Shown piece after piece: positions 26,869 through 35,770 of a DNA stretch of 64,000 nt. Position numbers and translations under genes: made by a program. The notes below the pieces were generated by a model that was not told the origin of the DNA, searched no databases, and was given only the letters and a program-made list of their open reading frames with translations. Where the stretch lies: positions 1,054,001-1,118,000 of the forward strand of contig NZ_AP021874.1 of assembly GCF_009688945.1 (NCBI RefSeq), read 5' to 3'. Within the stretch, counting starts at the first letter, position 1; each line of letters opens with the position of its first letter. The stretch is from Desulfosarcina alkanivorans (GTDB taxonomy: Bacteria; Desulfobacterota; Desulfobacteria; Desulfobacterales; Desulfosarcinaceae).

Positions 26869-27960
26869 TTATTCATTGTGCTGATTCACGCGGAAACCCG
26901 CCCGTTGGCATAGTTCGTCCCGCTTGGATTCCTCCAGATCGGCCTGGATCATCTCCTGCACGAGGCTTTCAAAGGAAATCTCCGGTTCCCATCCCAGTTT
27001 CTCTTTGGCCTTTGTCGGGTCGCCATGCAGGGTTTCGACTTCAGTGGGTCTGAAATATGTCGGATCAACGAAAACGATGGTTTTCCCGTTGGCCATGTTG
27101 ATCCCCTTCTCATGGATGCCCTCCCCTTCCCATCGAATGGCAAGCCCCAACGCCTTGCCGGCCAGTTCGATAAACTCGCGAACCGAATGTTGCTCACCGG
27201 TGGCGATAACAAAATCCTCCGGGCGTTCCTGCTGGAGCATGAGCCATTGCATTTTGACGTAATCCCGGGCATGTCCCCAGTCACGAAGCGCGTTCAGGTT
27301 CCCGATATAAAGACATTCCTGAAGCCCCAGAAAAATGCGTGAAAGCGCTCTAGTAATTTTTCGGGTAACGAAGGTCTCTCCCCGTATGGGGGACTCGTGG
27401 TTGAACAGGATTCCGTTGCACGCATAGATGTTGTAGGCCTCCCGATAGTTTACGGTGATCCAGTAGGCGTAAAGCTTTGCACATGCGTATGGTGATCGGG
27501 GGTAAAAAGGCGTTTTTTCGGTCTGGGGCGTCTCCTGGACCTTCCCATATAACTCCGAGGTGGATGCCTGGTAAAACCGGGTTTTCTTTTCGAGTCCCAG
27601 CAGGCGGATTCCTTCAAGAAGACGCATCGCGCCGAGGCCATCGACATCGGCCGTGTATTCCGGCGTCTCGAAAGACACCTGGACATGGCTTTGGGCGGCA
27701 AGGTTGTATACTTCATCCGGCTGGGTCTGCTGCAAAACACGGATAAGGTTGGTGCCGTCAGTAAGATCCCCGTAATGCAGGATCATCTTTCGTCCTTTTT
27801 TGTGGGGATCTTCGTAGAGGTGGTCGATTCGGTCAGTATTGAACGACGATGCCCGGCGCTTGAGGCCGTGGACCTCGTAACCCTTTTCGAGAAGTAGTTC
27901 TGCCAGATAGGCCCCATCCTGCCCGGTAATTCCTGTGATGAGCGCGGTTTTATTTTTCAT
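26869..27960 (-). CDS. gmd: GDP-mannose 4,6-dehydratase (long form)
   Basis: The 363-residue extended SDR has [15 protein letters not shown] at the N-terminus and the family mark [15 protein letters not shown]. The catalytic residues are in STSELYG and [26 protein letters not shown] follows and is specific to GMD. It converts GDP-D-mannose to GDP-4-keto-6-deoxymannose, the entry to GDP-L-fucose, GDP-rhamnose or GDP-perosamine. The ATG at 27960 has GAGGAT about 11 nt upstream. A second, divergent GMD occurs at 37660-38649, so the locus has two. Confidence 0.95.
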   Translation of the reverse strand: MKNKTALITGITGQDGAYLAELLLEKGYEVHGLKRRASSFNTDRIDHLYEDPHKKGRKMILHYGDLTDGTNLIRVLQQTQPDEVYNLAAQSHVQVSFETPEYTADVDGLGAMRLLEGIRLLGLEKKTRFYQASTSELYGKVQETPQTEKTPFYPRSPYACAKLYAYWITVNYREAYNIYACNGILFNHESPIRGETFVTRKITRALSRIFLGLQECLYIGNLNALRDWGHARDYVKMQWLMLQQERPEDFVIATGEQHSVREFIELAGKALGLAIRWEGEGIHEKGINMANGKTIVFVDPTYFRPTEVETLHGDPTKAKEKLGWEPEISFESLVQEMIQADLEESKRDELCQRAGFRVNQHNE

Positions 27961-27974
27961 ATGAGTTTTTATCC

Positions 27975-28441
27975 TCAATCAAGAAGTAAAAGATTTACAG
28001 CTGGTGCGCCAGCTTTTCTCATAATGTAAACATCATCAAAACATACGGTGCAGATTCCATTGCCGCTCTGGCTTCGTATTCCAATTCCTTTAAATATGTC
28101 GTCAGGAGGCTCCAAGGCGACAGGAAAATAGAATTGCAGTCCTCCTTGCCCCTCTACCTCATAATTGGCTTGTTTTAGGGATAAAACCATCGACATTGTG
28201 AACGATTGGCCCAGTATCGGGATCTCTCTTTCCAAACTCCCCCAGAAAAAATCAGATCTGAGTTCATACTCCGGAGGGGGGTCTAAAATAGCCAGCGATG
28301 AAGATATAAAATCTCGGTCCCCTCTTATTTCATAGCTGTCCAATAATAATCACCGAGGTACTTTCCGAGAAAGCTTGTTAAACGGACACTGACATCGCCA
28401 TTAATGGATTGAACAGAGATAGTTGCCTTAATACCGATAAT
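27975..28441 (-). pseudogene. Truncated hypothetical protein cut by an IS4 insertion
   Basis: Two overlapping minus-strand frames encode one apparent protein. IIGIKATISVQSINGDVSVR and onward runs from the IS boundary to about 28345. A continuation (DSYEIRGDRDFISSS to VNLLLLD) lies in another frame and ends at 27975, and the shift is around a TTATTATT run near 28340. The upstream part is missing because an IS4 copy is inserted at 28442. The strongly beta-patterned sequence could be a carbohydrate-binding-like sandwich, but I do not recognise the family. The stop overlaps a TTG just upstream of gmd. Confidence 0.45.
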
Positions 28442-29696
28442 CACACTTGTCCAAAAACAGATTTGAATGGAAATAGTTCGATGAGCACTTGAAGAAAAAC
28501 CTCCCAGTAAGGCATGGTTTAATCGCCAAAAGAAACCGTTAGCCAAACAAATGAGGCAAACAGATGGTACGCCATGCAAGCTTATTCAGTCAACTGGTTG
28601 CTTTGTTTCATCGAGGTCACTTTTTCAATCTGGTTTTCCGCCATCAAGCCGAGCGGTACGCCAAAGGCTTCGGCAACTGGGATCATTATGTAGCCATGCT
28701 TTTCTGTCAACTCGCTCAAGCAAAGAGTCTACGTGAAATCTGTGGCGGATTGTCCTGTTGCCTTGGAAAACTTCGTCACCTGGGGGTGAAAAAGGCCCCT
28801 AACAATTCCACGCTGTCCTATGCCAATGCCCATCGTCCCTGGCAGATGTATCGCGATCTGTTTTATCAGACGCTTGCCGTGTGCAAGATGGCTGGTCCGG
28901 GCAAACACCGGTTCCGGTTCAAAAACAAACTGCTGTCGCTGGACAGTTCGACTATCTCACTGTGTCTTTCACTTTTTCCCTGGGCCAAGTTCCGCCGGGC
29001 CAAAGAAGCCGTCAAGCTTCACCTGCCATTGGATCATGACGGGTATCTGCCGACCTATGCCTATATTTCCAACGGCAAAAAGCATGATGTCACCATCGCC
29101 CGTAAATCGCTCTGGCACCGTATTCAATCGTTGCCATGGATCGGGGATACAACGATTATCGACTATATGCGTACTGGACAGAAAATCGGATCTACTTTGC
29201 CACCCGCCTAAAGAACAACGCCGATTACACCGTGCTTGAAGAACGATAGACCCCTTTCAATCGAAATATCCTGGCCGACGAACTGATCCGGCAAATAGAG
29301 TCGTTCTTCAAGGCACTCAAACAGCACCTGAATGTGAAAACCTTTGTCGGAACCAGCGAGAACGCGCTGTATATCCAAATTTGTACAGCATTGATCGCCA
29401 TGCTGCTAATCAAGTACCTGAAGTTTAAGTCCCGATTCAATTGGTCGTTGTCAAATCTGGTGGCTTTTCTCAGATGGAATCTTTTTACTTACAGGAATTT
29501 ATGGGAGTGGATTGATAGACCCTTTGATGTCCTCCCCGTAAAGGCTGAGCCTGTCCAATATCTGCTTCCGTTTAAGGGAATTGGACAGCACCAATTGAAA
29601 ACGGAAACCTGATCCTGAAATTTGGGTCCTTGGTAACTTAAACGATTGAAATATCAAAGAGTGATTTCAGAAATCTGATTATCTTGGACAGCTTTG
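28442..29696 (+). mobile_element. IS4-family element, copy 1 (internally deleted), 9-bp target duplication
   Basis: The 1255-bp element is bounded by the 9-bp direct repeat ACCGATAAT (28433-28441 and 29697-29705). The ends are imperfect inverted repeats (CACACTTGTCCAA against CAAAGCTGTCCAA). It is nearly identical, base for base, to copy 2 (33801-35055) and to the two arms of copy 3. The target is a minus-strand hypothetical gene. Confidence 0.88.
28564..29612 (+). pseudogene. IS4-family (DUF4372-type) transposase, frameshifted and internally deleted
   Basis: The first frame (MVRHASLFSQLVALFHRGHF) carries the N-terminal DUF4372-like domain and the catalytic LSLDSSTISLCLSLFPW (first Asp). Around 29100 the reading frame shifts: the expected continuation IVAMDRGYNDYRLYAYW (second Asp) is in another frame, and a TAG follows at about 29247. 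The region between LADELIR and the catalytic ESFFKALKQ block lacks about 50-60 codons compared with the family. The last part continues in the 29334-29612 frame. It cannot make active transposase by itself. Confidence 0.85.
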
Positions 29697-29721
29697 ACCG
29701 ATAATATTCGAAGGCTTTTTA

Positions 29722-31022
29722 GGCTCCTCGCCGTTTCATGTGGGTAAGTCAAAATTCAACTTGCCTGAAATGAGATAAATCATAGTAATGAGGTTTCGTT
29801 TTGTTCGATAGCCTCGGGCTCTGGCCTTGGCAGCCTGGATCAGGCTATTAATTCCTTCCAGGATGCCGTTATTGATTTTAGAAGTAAACCATCGCAAGAC
29901 GCCGTCCCAGTGGTTCTTGATGGTTTTAGCGGCATTGATGATCGGCTCCAAACGGCTGTGAGTCGCCCAGAAGTACCATTTCTTTAAGAAGGCTTCAGCA
30001 AACTCGAAAGGTTGTTGGTACATCTCCTGGAAATTGAGTTTGATGTGGTAAGCCCGGCTGGTTTTGAGGTTAAGTTTTTTGATCGTTAATTGTTCAAGCA
30101 GGTCGCTCTGTGACGCCTTGAGATTGGGTTGATTCTTTAACCAGATATAACGACTGCCTTTAAGCTCAGGACGGTCCTTGATCTCTTCTCGTCGAACTTG
30201 GTCAACGGCATCGTTTAGGATCTTTATTACGTGGAACTTTTCGAAGGTCAGGTGTGCTTCTGGAAACTGTTTTTCAACACCGCTGATAAATGCCAGGGAC
30301 ATGTCGCAACACATCTCCTCAATGGCGCCAGGATCGCCACCGTGTTCGATTAGGTCTTGTTTAAACCGTTGCACCGTTGAAGCATCCTTGCCATCAGTAG
30401 CGAACAGAACTCTGGATTCATCAAGGTCCACAAACAGGCTCACATAGTTGTGGCCGCGCCGACGGGAGGTTTCATCCACACCCAATTGCTTGACCTGGCT
30501 TTGATCAGCGTCTTTTCGGGCCTTGTCAACATAGTGGTGTAGGATACGCCATAACCGAGTATCGTGCTCGTTAACGAAGGTGGCGATGGTTTTTACCGGC
30601 ATGGCTTTGGCCAGCACCATGATCATCGCTTCAAACAACAGCGTGAAGCCGCTGCCGGGTCTGGCCCAGGGGACATCGACAAGGTGGGTGCCACACTTGT
30701 CACAATCGATCCTGGCAACTCTGACGGTCAAATACGCCTCGTGCTGGAAAAAGTTCAGGTGCCGCCAGGTTTTCTCAGTGGGGTCGTAAGCCTTAAGAGC
30801 AATCTGCCCACAGGTGGGACAGGTGAAGGTGCTCCCTTTGGGGAAATCAAGGCAGATGTCCAGACGCTCCTTATCGGAGTCAAATTCCGCTGCGGACACC
30901 TGCCAGGGTGGTGCCAGACCAAGAGCAATTTGAAGGAGTTCTGTGTCTTTCATAGTGTAAATCAAATATCACTTGTACGGTAAGTCAATCAACCGGCTAC
31001 CCATACGAAACAGCGAGAAACC
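29722..31022 (-). mobile_element. ISL3-family insertion sequence
   Basis: The terminal inverted repeats are GGCTCCTCGCCGTTTCATG at 29722 and, on the other strand, GGTTTCTCGCTGTTTCGTA ending at 31022, both of the ISL3 type. No matching 8-bp duplication is found outside them. It lies only 16 bp beyond the target duplication of IS4 copy 1. Confidence 0.78.
29736..30953 (-). CDS. ISL3-family transposase
   Basis: The 405-residue transposase is apparently intact. It has an N-terminal zinc-binding part (CPTCG at about residue 45 and CDKCG at about 80) and a DDE domain with LGVDETSRRRGHNYVSLFVD and CDMSLAFISGV. The C-terminal helix SKINNGILEGINSLIQAAK carries the catalytic Glu. The ATG at 30953 is preferred to a TTG 12 nt upstream. 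It appears capable of function. Confidence 0.92.
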   Translation of the reverse strand: MKDTELLQIALGLAPPWQVSAAEFDSDKERLDICLDFPKGSTFTCPTCGQIALKAYDPTEKTWRHLNFFQHEAYLTVRVARIDCDKCGTHLVDVPWARPGSGFTLLFEAMIMVLAKAMPVKTIATFVNEHDTRLWRILHHYVDKARKDADQSQVKQLGVDETSRRRGHNYVSLFVDLDESRVLFATDGKDASTVQRFKQDLIEHGGDPGAIEEMCCDMSLAFISGVEKQFPEAHLTFEKFHVIKILNDAVDQVRREEIKDRPELKGSRYIWLKNQPNLKASQSDLLEQLTIKKLNLKTSRAYHIKLNFQEMYQQPFEFAEAFLKKWYFWATHSRLEPIINAAKTIKNHWDGVLRWFTSKINNGILEGINSLIQAAKARARGYRTKRNLITMIYLISGKLNFDLPT

Positions 31023-31069
31023 TAAATAGTCTTCCGTTCGTCTAAGGGTTACTGTTGGACACGATTTAA

Positions 31070-32608
31070 CCCTACAACGTAACTTAGTGTTCTTTGAAAA
31101 TTTCACGCATGCGTCTTTTTCGATGTGACAAGTAGGCCCGATGGTTCCGGGCCTGTATCCAAGCAACCTGTTCGAGTAGGCTTTCAAGCGTGTGCCGTTT
31201 CATTGGCAAAATGAGTTTGATAAGGATCTTAAGCTGCGACAGCGTAATAGATGGCGCTTTTTTTTCCCATCCTGATTTTCAGGTGCCAGAGGAAAAAATG
31301 GGCCAGCATGCACGTTAGCATGTGGTGCTGCCATCCAGGAAACTTGCGCACCTCGTAGTGATCCATGCCCAACTCGGTTTTGGCCTCCTCAAAACACTGC
31401 TCGATTGCCCAACGCAGGCCGCTGAGCCATACGAGTGTTTTCAGCCTCGTGCTCGATGACGCATTGCTGATGAAATAACTGTATTGCGGATCATCGCCAA
31501 GGCTACGTCGGATTAGCAGCCATACGGTTTTCTGAGGAAGCCCTTCAGCGGACAGGATGACCCGGCGACGGGTAAACTCATAAACGATGGGTCCTTTGGT
31601 GCCTTCGGACACCTGCCGACGATACCAAAAATAATCGTTGATGTTCCGGGCCAGTTCTTCCACGGTCAACGGTTTGCTATCAGGATCGACCAAAAGCGTC
31701 TTTGTCCGGGTTTTCCCACCCCAGCGATACGATCGGGTAATGGTCATCGGTCGTTTCAGCCAGCATCGTGTATCTTTGGGAACCGATACGAGGTAGGTTT
31801 TGTCCGGCAAGGACTCAACCGCGGCGATAAAATCAGGGCTGATCCCGTATATGGAATCGCCAAGCACATACTTGAAAGGCAGGACGTTTTCTTGATTGAC
31901 AGCGCTGAGCATCTCAACAGCCAGTTGGGGTTTAGTCAGGAAAACCGTATCTTCAGGCAGATTGCACTTTTTCCGGCGCTCGATGTAATCGTCGGTGAAC
32001 CATTTTTCGGGGAGAAATAGCCGCTTGTCGACCATTGCATATCCGTTTTCCGATACGTAGGCGGCGAAGACGCCAACCTGGCAGTTTTCGACTTTTCCGA
32101 TGGTTCCGCAGTATTGTTTGGCCACGCCGATAGAGTCCTGGCCCTTTTTAACAAAGCTGCTTTCGTCGAAGATCAAGGCACCGTCAGGACTACCAAGGTC
32201 ATCGTTAACAAAACTACGATACTTGGTTAATATTTTATCGTCGGCCCATGGCGCATCGCTGACAAAACGTTGCATCGCCCTGACATTGCCATCTTTCACG
32301 GCCAGCGCGATAGGCTCGATGGATTTATGCTCAAGCGGGCTGAATTGTCCGGCCATAAATTTTAGAAAGTGCTCTCTGGATTCGCTGCGTTGAAAACAAT
32401 CGTAGAACTGTTCGTGAAATCCTTTGAGTTCATTCATAAAATCTTTAACATCGCCTTTCCCAAGATCGAATTTTGGAACCGGGTAAAGGTGTTCGTCGCA
32501 CCGCGTGACTGGTAGCATGGTCTGCCTCCTTTATTAAAGGGTTGTTGCGTAGTATGGCAGACCTTGGGAGAAATTACAAATTAAAAATTCATAAGTAACG
32601 TTGTAGGG
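31070..32608 (-). mobile_element. IS701-family insertion sequence with TTAA duplication
   Basis: The 1539-bp element has 17-bp inverted repeats (CCCTACAACGTAACTTA against CCCTACAACGTTACTTA, one mismatch) and is flanked by the 4-bp direct repeat TTAA (31066-31069 and 32609-32612). A 4-bp YTAR-type duplication is the IS701 norm. Confidence 0.9.
31229..32518 (-). CDS. IS701-family transposase, last ~47 codons displaced by a frameshift
   Basis: The 429-residue frame has the IS701 DDE domain (GALIFDESSFVKKG, VLGDSIYG, LRWAIEQCFEEAKTELGMDHYE). The strong GGAGG upstream supports the ATG at 32518. The frame stops at 31229, but a different frame continues to a TAA at 31084. It encodes the usual basic family tail (ESLLEQVAWIQARNHRAYLS then HRKRRM). 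The frame change falls at or just after an A8 tract (31258-31265 on the minus strand). Either the gene has a one-base indel, or slippage at A8 makes the full-length form. Confidence 0.88.
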   Translation of the reverse strand: MLPVTRCDEHLYPVPKFDLGKGDVKDFMNELKGFHEQFYDCFQRSESREHFLKFMAGQFSPLEHKSIEPIALAVKDGNVRAMQRFVSDAPWADDKILTKYRSFVNDDLGSPDGALIFDESSFVKKGQDSIGVAKQYCGTIGKVENCQVGVFAAYVSENGYAMVDKRLFLPEKWFTDDYIERRKKCNLPEDTVFLTKPQLAVEMLSAVNQENVLPFKYVLGDSIYGISPDFIAAVESLPDKTYLVSVPKDTRCWLKRPMTITRSYRWGGKTRTKTLLVDPDSKPLTVEELARNINDYFWYRRQVSEGTKGPIVYEFTRRRVILSAEGLPQKTVWLLIRRSLGDDPQYSYFISNASSSTRLKTLVWLSGLRWAIEQCFEEAKTELGMDHYEVRKFPGWQHHMLTCMLAHFFLWHLKIRMGKKSAIYYAVAA

Positions 32609-32647
32609 TTAATATATAGAGAAGCCAGCATTGATCGAACAGGGCCA

Positions 32648-33778
32648 TCAGTGGTCATTTAGCTTTAGAACGTCTTTGTATAATTCCAGTGTCTTTCGAA
32701 CCATTTTTTCTGCCGAAAACATTTCTTTCACTCTTGTGCAGCCACAAGAACCTAAGCGAACGCGCATTTCAGGATTATTGACAAGATAGTTAATGGCGTC
32801 AGACAATGCAGTTACATTATCGGGCTGGATTGTTATTCCCGTCTGTTGGTTAATATTAACAAAGCTCGTCCCTGTTCCTAATTCAGCACAGATTACCGGT
32901 TTACCGCAACACATGGCTTCAACCTGCACCATTCCGAACGCCTCACTCCTGAGATGAGAGGGCAATACAAAAACATCACAGGCCTTGTAGTATGCATTGA
33001 CCGCTTCGTCTGTCAGTTCACCCAAAAAATGGATTTTGTCGTCTAAATGATGGGTTGCAACAAGGCTTCGCAGGCGCTGTTCTTCAGGTCCGACGCCGAT
33101 CAAAAGAAGTCTTGCCTTCACCTTTTCCATCGCAGGAATCAGGTAATGCAGGCCTTTGTAATGACGAAACCGGCCGACAAATAAAATCAGGGGAATGTTC
33201 CCATTTTCATTTTTAATCTTTTCTATCCTCGGGCCATCACTATTGGCTGAAAATCGCTTTACATCGATCCCCAAAGGAATGACGGTACACTTATCTTTAA
33301 AAGCGTTGAGGACCTTCGATGTTTGAATATAGTCTGGTGATGTTGCAATGATCCTGTCCGCCGCCTCCAGAAAGCGTTTTCTGAACGGCGAATAGAGCTT
33401 GCCCAGTTTATCCTGCCGGATGATGTCGCTGTGATACGTGACAACCAGCTTCTTTTTTAAATTGCTGAAAAAATATGAAAATTCAGCGGTTGGGTTAGGA
33501 TGGTGGAAATGGATGATGTCCGCAGCCTGGCCTAACCGATTCAAATGGCAATAAAATGTCGGCGTCAGCGGGGCGGAGTAAAATCGTCCCAACTGAGGCG
33601 CCTTGGAGACGGTGATGCCATTATGTTTTTCTACCTGGCTACGGTGACTGGTGTTTGCCACCAGCACTTGAACATCCACCCCTTTGCCTTTCAAACCGTT
33701 TAACAGGAGATTCAGGTGACATTCGATCCCACCTTTTACAGGAGGATAATAGTCTTTATAAACATGTAGAATTTTCAA
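32648..33778 (-). CDS. Family 4 glycosyltransferase stranded between insertion sequences
   Basis: The 376-residue GT-B enzyme starts at a TTG (33778) with AAGGTG about 7 nt upstream. Motifs include PVKGGIECHLNLLLNGL (N-domain), FVGRFRHYKGLHYLIPAM and RSEAFGMVQVEAMCCGKPV (the E-x7-E donor site). It resembles mannosyl- or N-acetyl-sugar transferases of LPS clusters. IS4 copy 2 begins 23 bp upstream of its start and IS701 ends 40 bp downstream, so it is cut off from the rest of the operon. It would need transcription from within an IS. Confidence 0.88.
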   Translation of the reverse strand: MKILHVYKDYYPPVKGGIECHLNLLLNGLKGKGVDVQVLVANTSHRSQVEKHNGITVSKAPQLGRFYSAPLTPTFYCHLNRLGQAADIIHFHHPNPTAEFSYFFSNLKKKLVVTYHSDIIRQDKLGKLYSPFRKRFLEAADRIIATSPDYIQTSKVLNAFKDKCTVIPLGIDVKRFSANSDGPRIEKIKNENGNIPLILFVGRFRHYKGLHYLIPAMEKVKARLLLIGVGPEEQRLRSLVATHHLDDKIHFLGELTDEAVNAYYKACDVFVLPSHLRSEAFGMVQVEAMCCGKPVICAELGTGTSFVNINQQTGITIQPDNVTALSDAINYLVNNPEMRVRLGSCGCTRVKEMFSAEKMVRKTLELYKDVLKLNDH

Positions 33779-33800
33779 AAAGATACACCTTATGGATTAT

Positions 33801-35055
33801 CACATTTGTCCAAAAACAGATTTGAATGGAAGTAGTTCGATGAGCACTTGAAGAAAAACCTCCCAGTAAGGCATGGTTTAATCGCCAAAAGAAACCGTTA
33901 GCCAAACAAAGGAGGCAAACAGATGGTACGCCATGCAAGCTTGTTCAGTCAACTGGTTGCTTTGTTTCATCGAGGTCACTTTTTCAATCTGGTTTTCCGC
34001 CATCAAGCCGAGCGGTACGCCAAAGGCTTCGGCAACTGGGATCATTATGTAGCCATGCTTTTCTGTCAACTCGCTCAAGCAAAGAGTCTACGTGAAATCT
34101 GTGGCGGATTGTCCTGTTGCCTTGGAAAACTTCGTCACCTGGGGGTGAAAAAGGCCCCTAACAATTCCACGCTGTCCTATGCCAATGCCCATCGTCCCTG
34201 GCAGATGTATCGCGATCTGTTTTATCAGACGCTTGCCGTGTGCAAGATGGCTGGTCCGGGCAAACACCGGTTCCGGTTCAAAAACAAACTGCTGTCGCTG
34301 GACAGTTCGACTATCTCACTGTGTCTTTCACTTTTTCCCTGGGCCAAGTTCCGCCGGGCCAAAGAAGCCGTCAAGCTTCACCTGCCATTGGATCATGACG
34401 GGTATCTGCCGACCTATGCCTATATTTCCAACGGCAAAAAGCATGATGTCACCATCGCCCGTAAATCGCTCTGGCACCGTATTCAATCGTTGCCATGGAT
34501 CGGGGATACAACGATTATCGACTATATGCGTACTGGACAGAAAATCGGATCTACTTTGTCACCCGCCTAAAGAACAACGCCGATTACACCGTGCTTGAAG
34601 AACGATAGACCCCTTTCAATCGAAATATCCTGGCCGACGAACTGATCCGGCAAATAGAGTCGTTCTTCAAGGCACTCAAACAGCACCTGAATGTGAAAAC
34701 CTTTGTCGGAACCAGCGAGAACGCGCTGTATATCCAAATTTGTACAGCATTGATCGCCATGCTGCTAATCAAGTACCTGAAGTTTAAGTCCCGATTCAAT
34801 TGGTCGTTGTCAAATCTGGTGGCTTTTCTCAGATGGAATCTTTTTACTTACAGGAATTTATGGGAGTGGATTGATAGACCCTTTGATGTCCTCCCCGTAA
34901 AGGCTGAGCCTGTCCAATATCTGCTTCCGTTTAAGGGAATTGGACAGCACCAATTGAAAACGGAAACCTGATCCTGAAATTTGGGTCCTTGGTAACTTAA
35001 ACGATTGAAATATCAAAGAGTGATTTCAGAAATCTGATTATCTTGGACAGCTTTG
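33801..35055 (+). mobile_element. IS4-family element, copy 2, 9-bp target duplication
   Basis: The 1255-bp element is flanked by ATGGATTAT (33792-33800 and 35056-35064). It differs from copy 1 at only a handful of positions and has the same internal deletion and frameshift. Orientation is the same as copies 1 and 3, opposite to the surrounding glycosyltransferase genes. Confidence 0.9.
33923..34971 (+). pseudogene. IS4-family transposase remnant, copy 2
   Basis: Same structure as in copy 1: a 215-residue first frame ending at 34570, a frame change near 34460, a TAG at about 34606, then the C-terminal frame to 34971. AAGGAGG stands before the ATG (in copy 1 this reads ATGAGG). A single base change near 34560 (TTGTC in place of TTGCC) separates the copies. 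Confidence 0.85.
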
Positions 35056-35104
35056 ATGGATTATATCGAATCAAATGATTTTTCTCAAAATTAGTCAATG
35101 AACT

Positions 35105-35126
35105 ACCCCGCCGCAAGCAACGGGGT
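35105..35126. repeat. IS200/IS605-type subterminal hairpin
   Basis: ACCCCG and CGGGGT enclose a 10-nt loop, next to TTCATTGAC-like sequence on the minus strand. It lies just past the 3' end of the IS200-type transposase remnant, where the right-end hairpin recognised by TnpA is expected. A hairpin with the same stem and flanks (ATACCCCG ... CGGGGTAGTTCATT) occurs at 62086-62109. Confidence 0.55.
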
Positions 35127-35134
35127 ATCGGGAG

Positions 35135-35559
35135 TCAGAAAAGCTCCAGTTGTTTATGCACCAATTTTTGTTTGTGTAATTGCTTATAGGGGCCGTGTTT
35201 ACCATGCCTTTGGATATATTGACGGATTACATCTTCATCAGCATGTTCACCAACTGTCGATACAAAATAGCCGTCTGTCCAAAACTCGCCACCCCATAAT
35301 TGCTCTTTCACAAATGAAACGGCTGAAATATCTCCCAGGCGATAATTCTTTTGATCTTCGTCACTATTTTCGTCGGACTATAGGTTGGTACAGATTGGAT
35401 TAAAAAATGGACGTGATCCCCTTCTGTGCCAATTCCCAGAAACCGTATTTCAAACCGCTTGGAAATTTCTATGCAAACGTCCTTCAGGACCGCATCTACT
35501 TCATCGGTGATTACCAAACGTGGAACTATTCTATCATCAGCACGATTCAGCCAACTCAA
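35135..35559 (-). pseudogene. IS200-type Y1 transposase (TnpA), frameshifted
   Basis: The frame from 35559 encodes VCIEISKRFEIRFLGIGTEG and DHVHFLIQSVPTYS (the HUH motif) but stops at 35308. The rest of the protein, EQLWGGEFWTDGYFVSTVGE and onward, with the catalytic Tyr region, is in another frame and ends with TGA at 35135-35137. The N-terminal part upstream of 35559 is also degraded. The element is dead but retains an end hairpin. Confidence 0.78.
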
Positions 35560-35770
35560 TCAGAATCCCGGCCTTTGTTCCTGATAATTATTTTACCCGA
35601 ACCACGCACATTGACATCGTTTATCCCGTTTTTCTCCTTATGGATCGAAGAACCAAAAAATGTGGATGAGGTTGGTCAAATCGGTAAGACCGCTTTAACA
35701 GGATGTTGAAAAACTATTGCACTTGTCAATACGGTGTTAAAATTCATCTCAAAATGCTCACTTATCACTA

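Noticed and set aside
28442..35055. A composite transposon made of IS4 copies 1 and 2 carrying a glycosyltransferase
   Set aside because: Each copy has its own matching 9-bp duplication on both sides, so each inserted on its own. A composite move would give matching sequence only at the outer ends.
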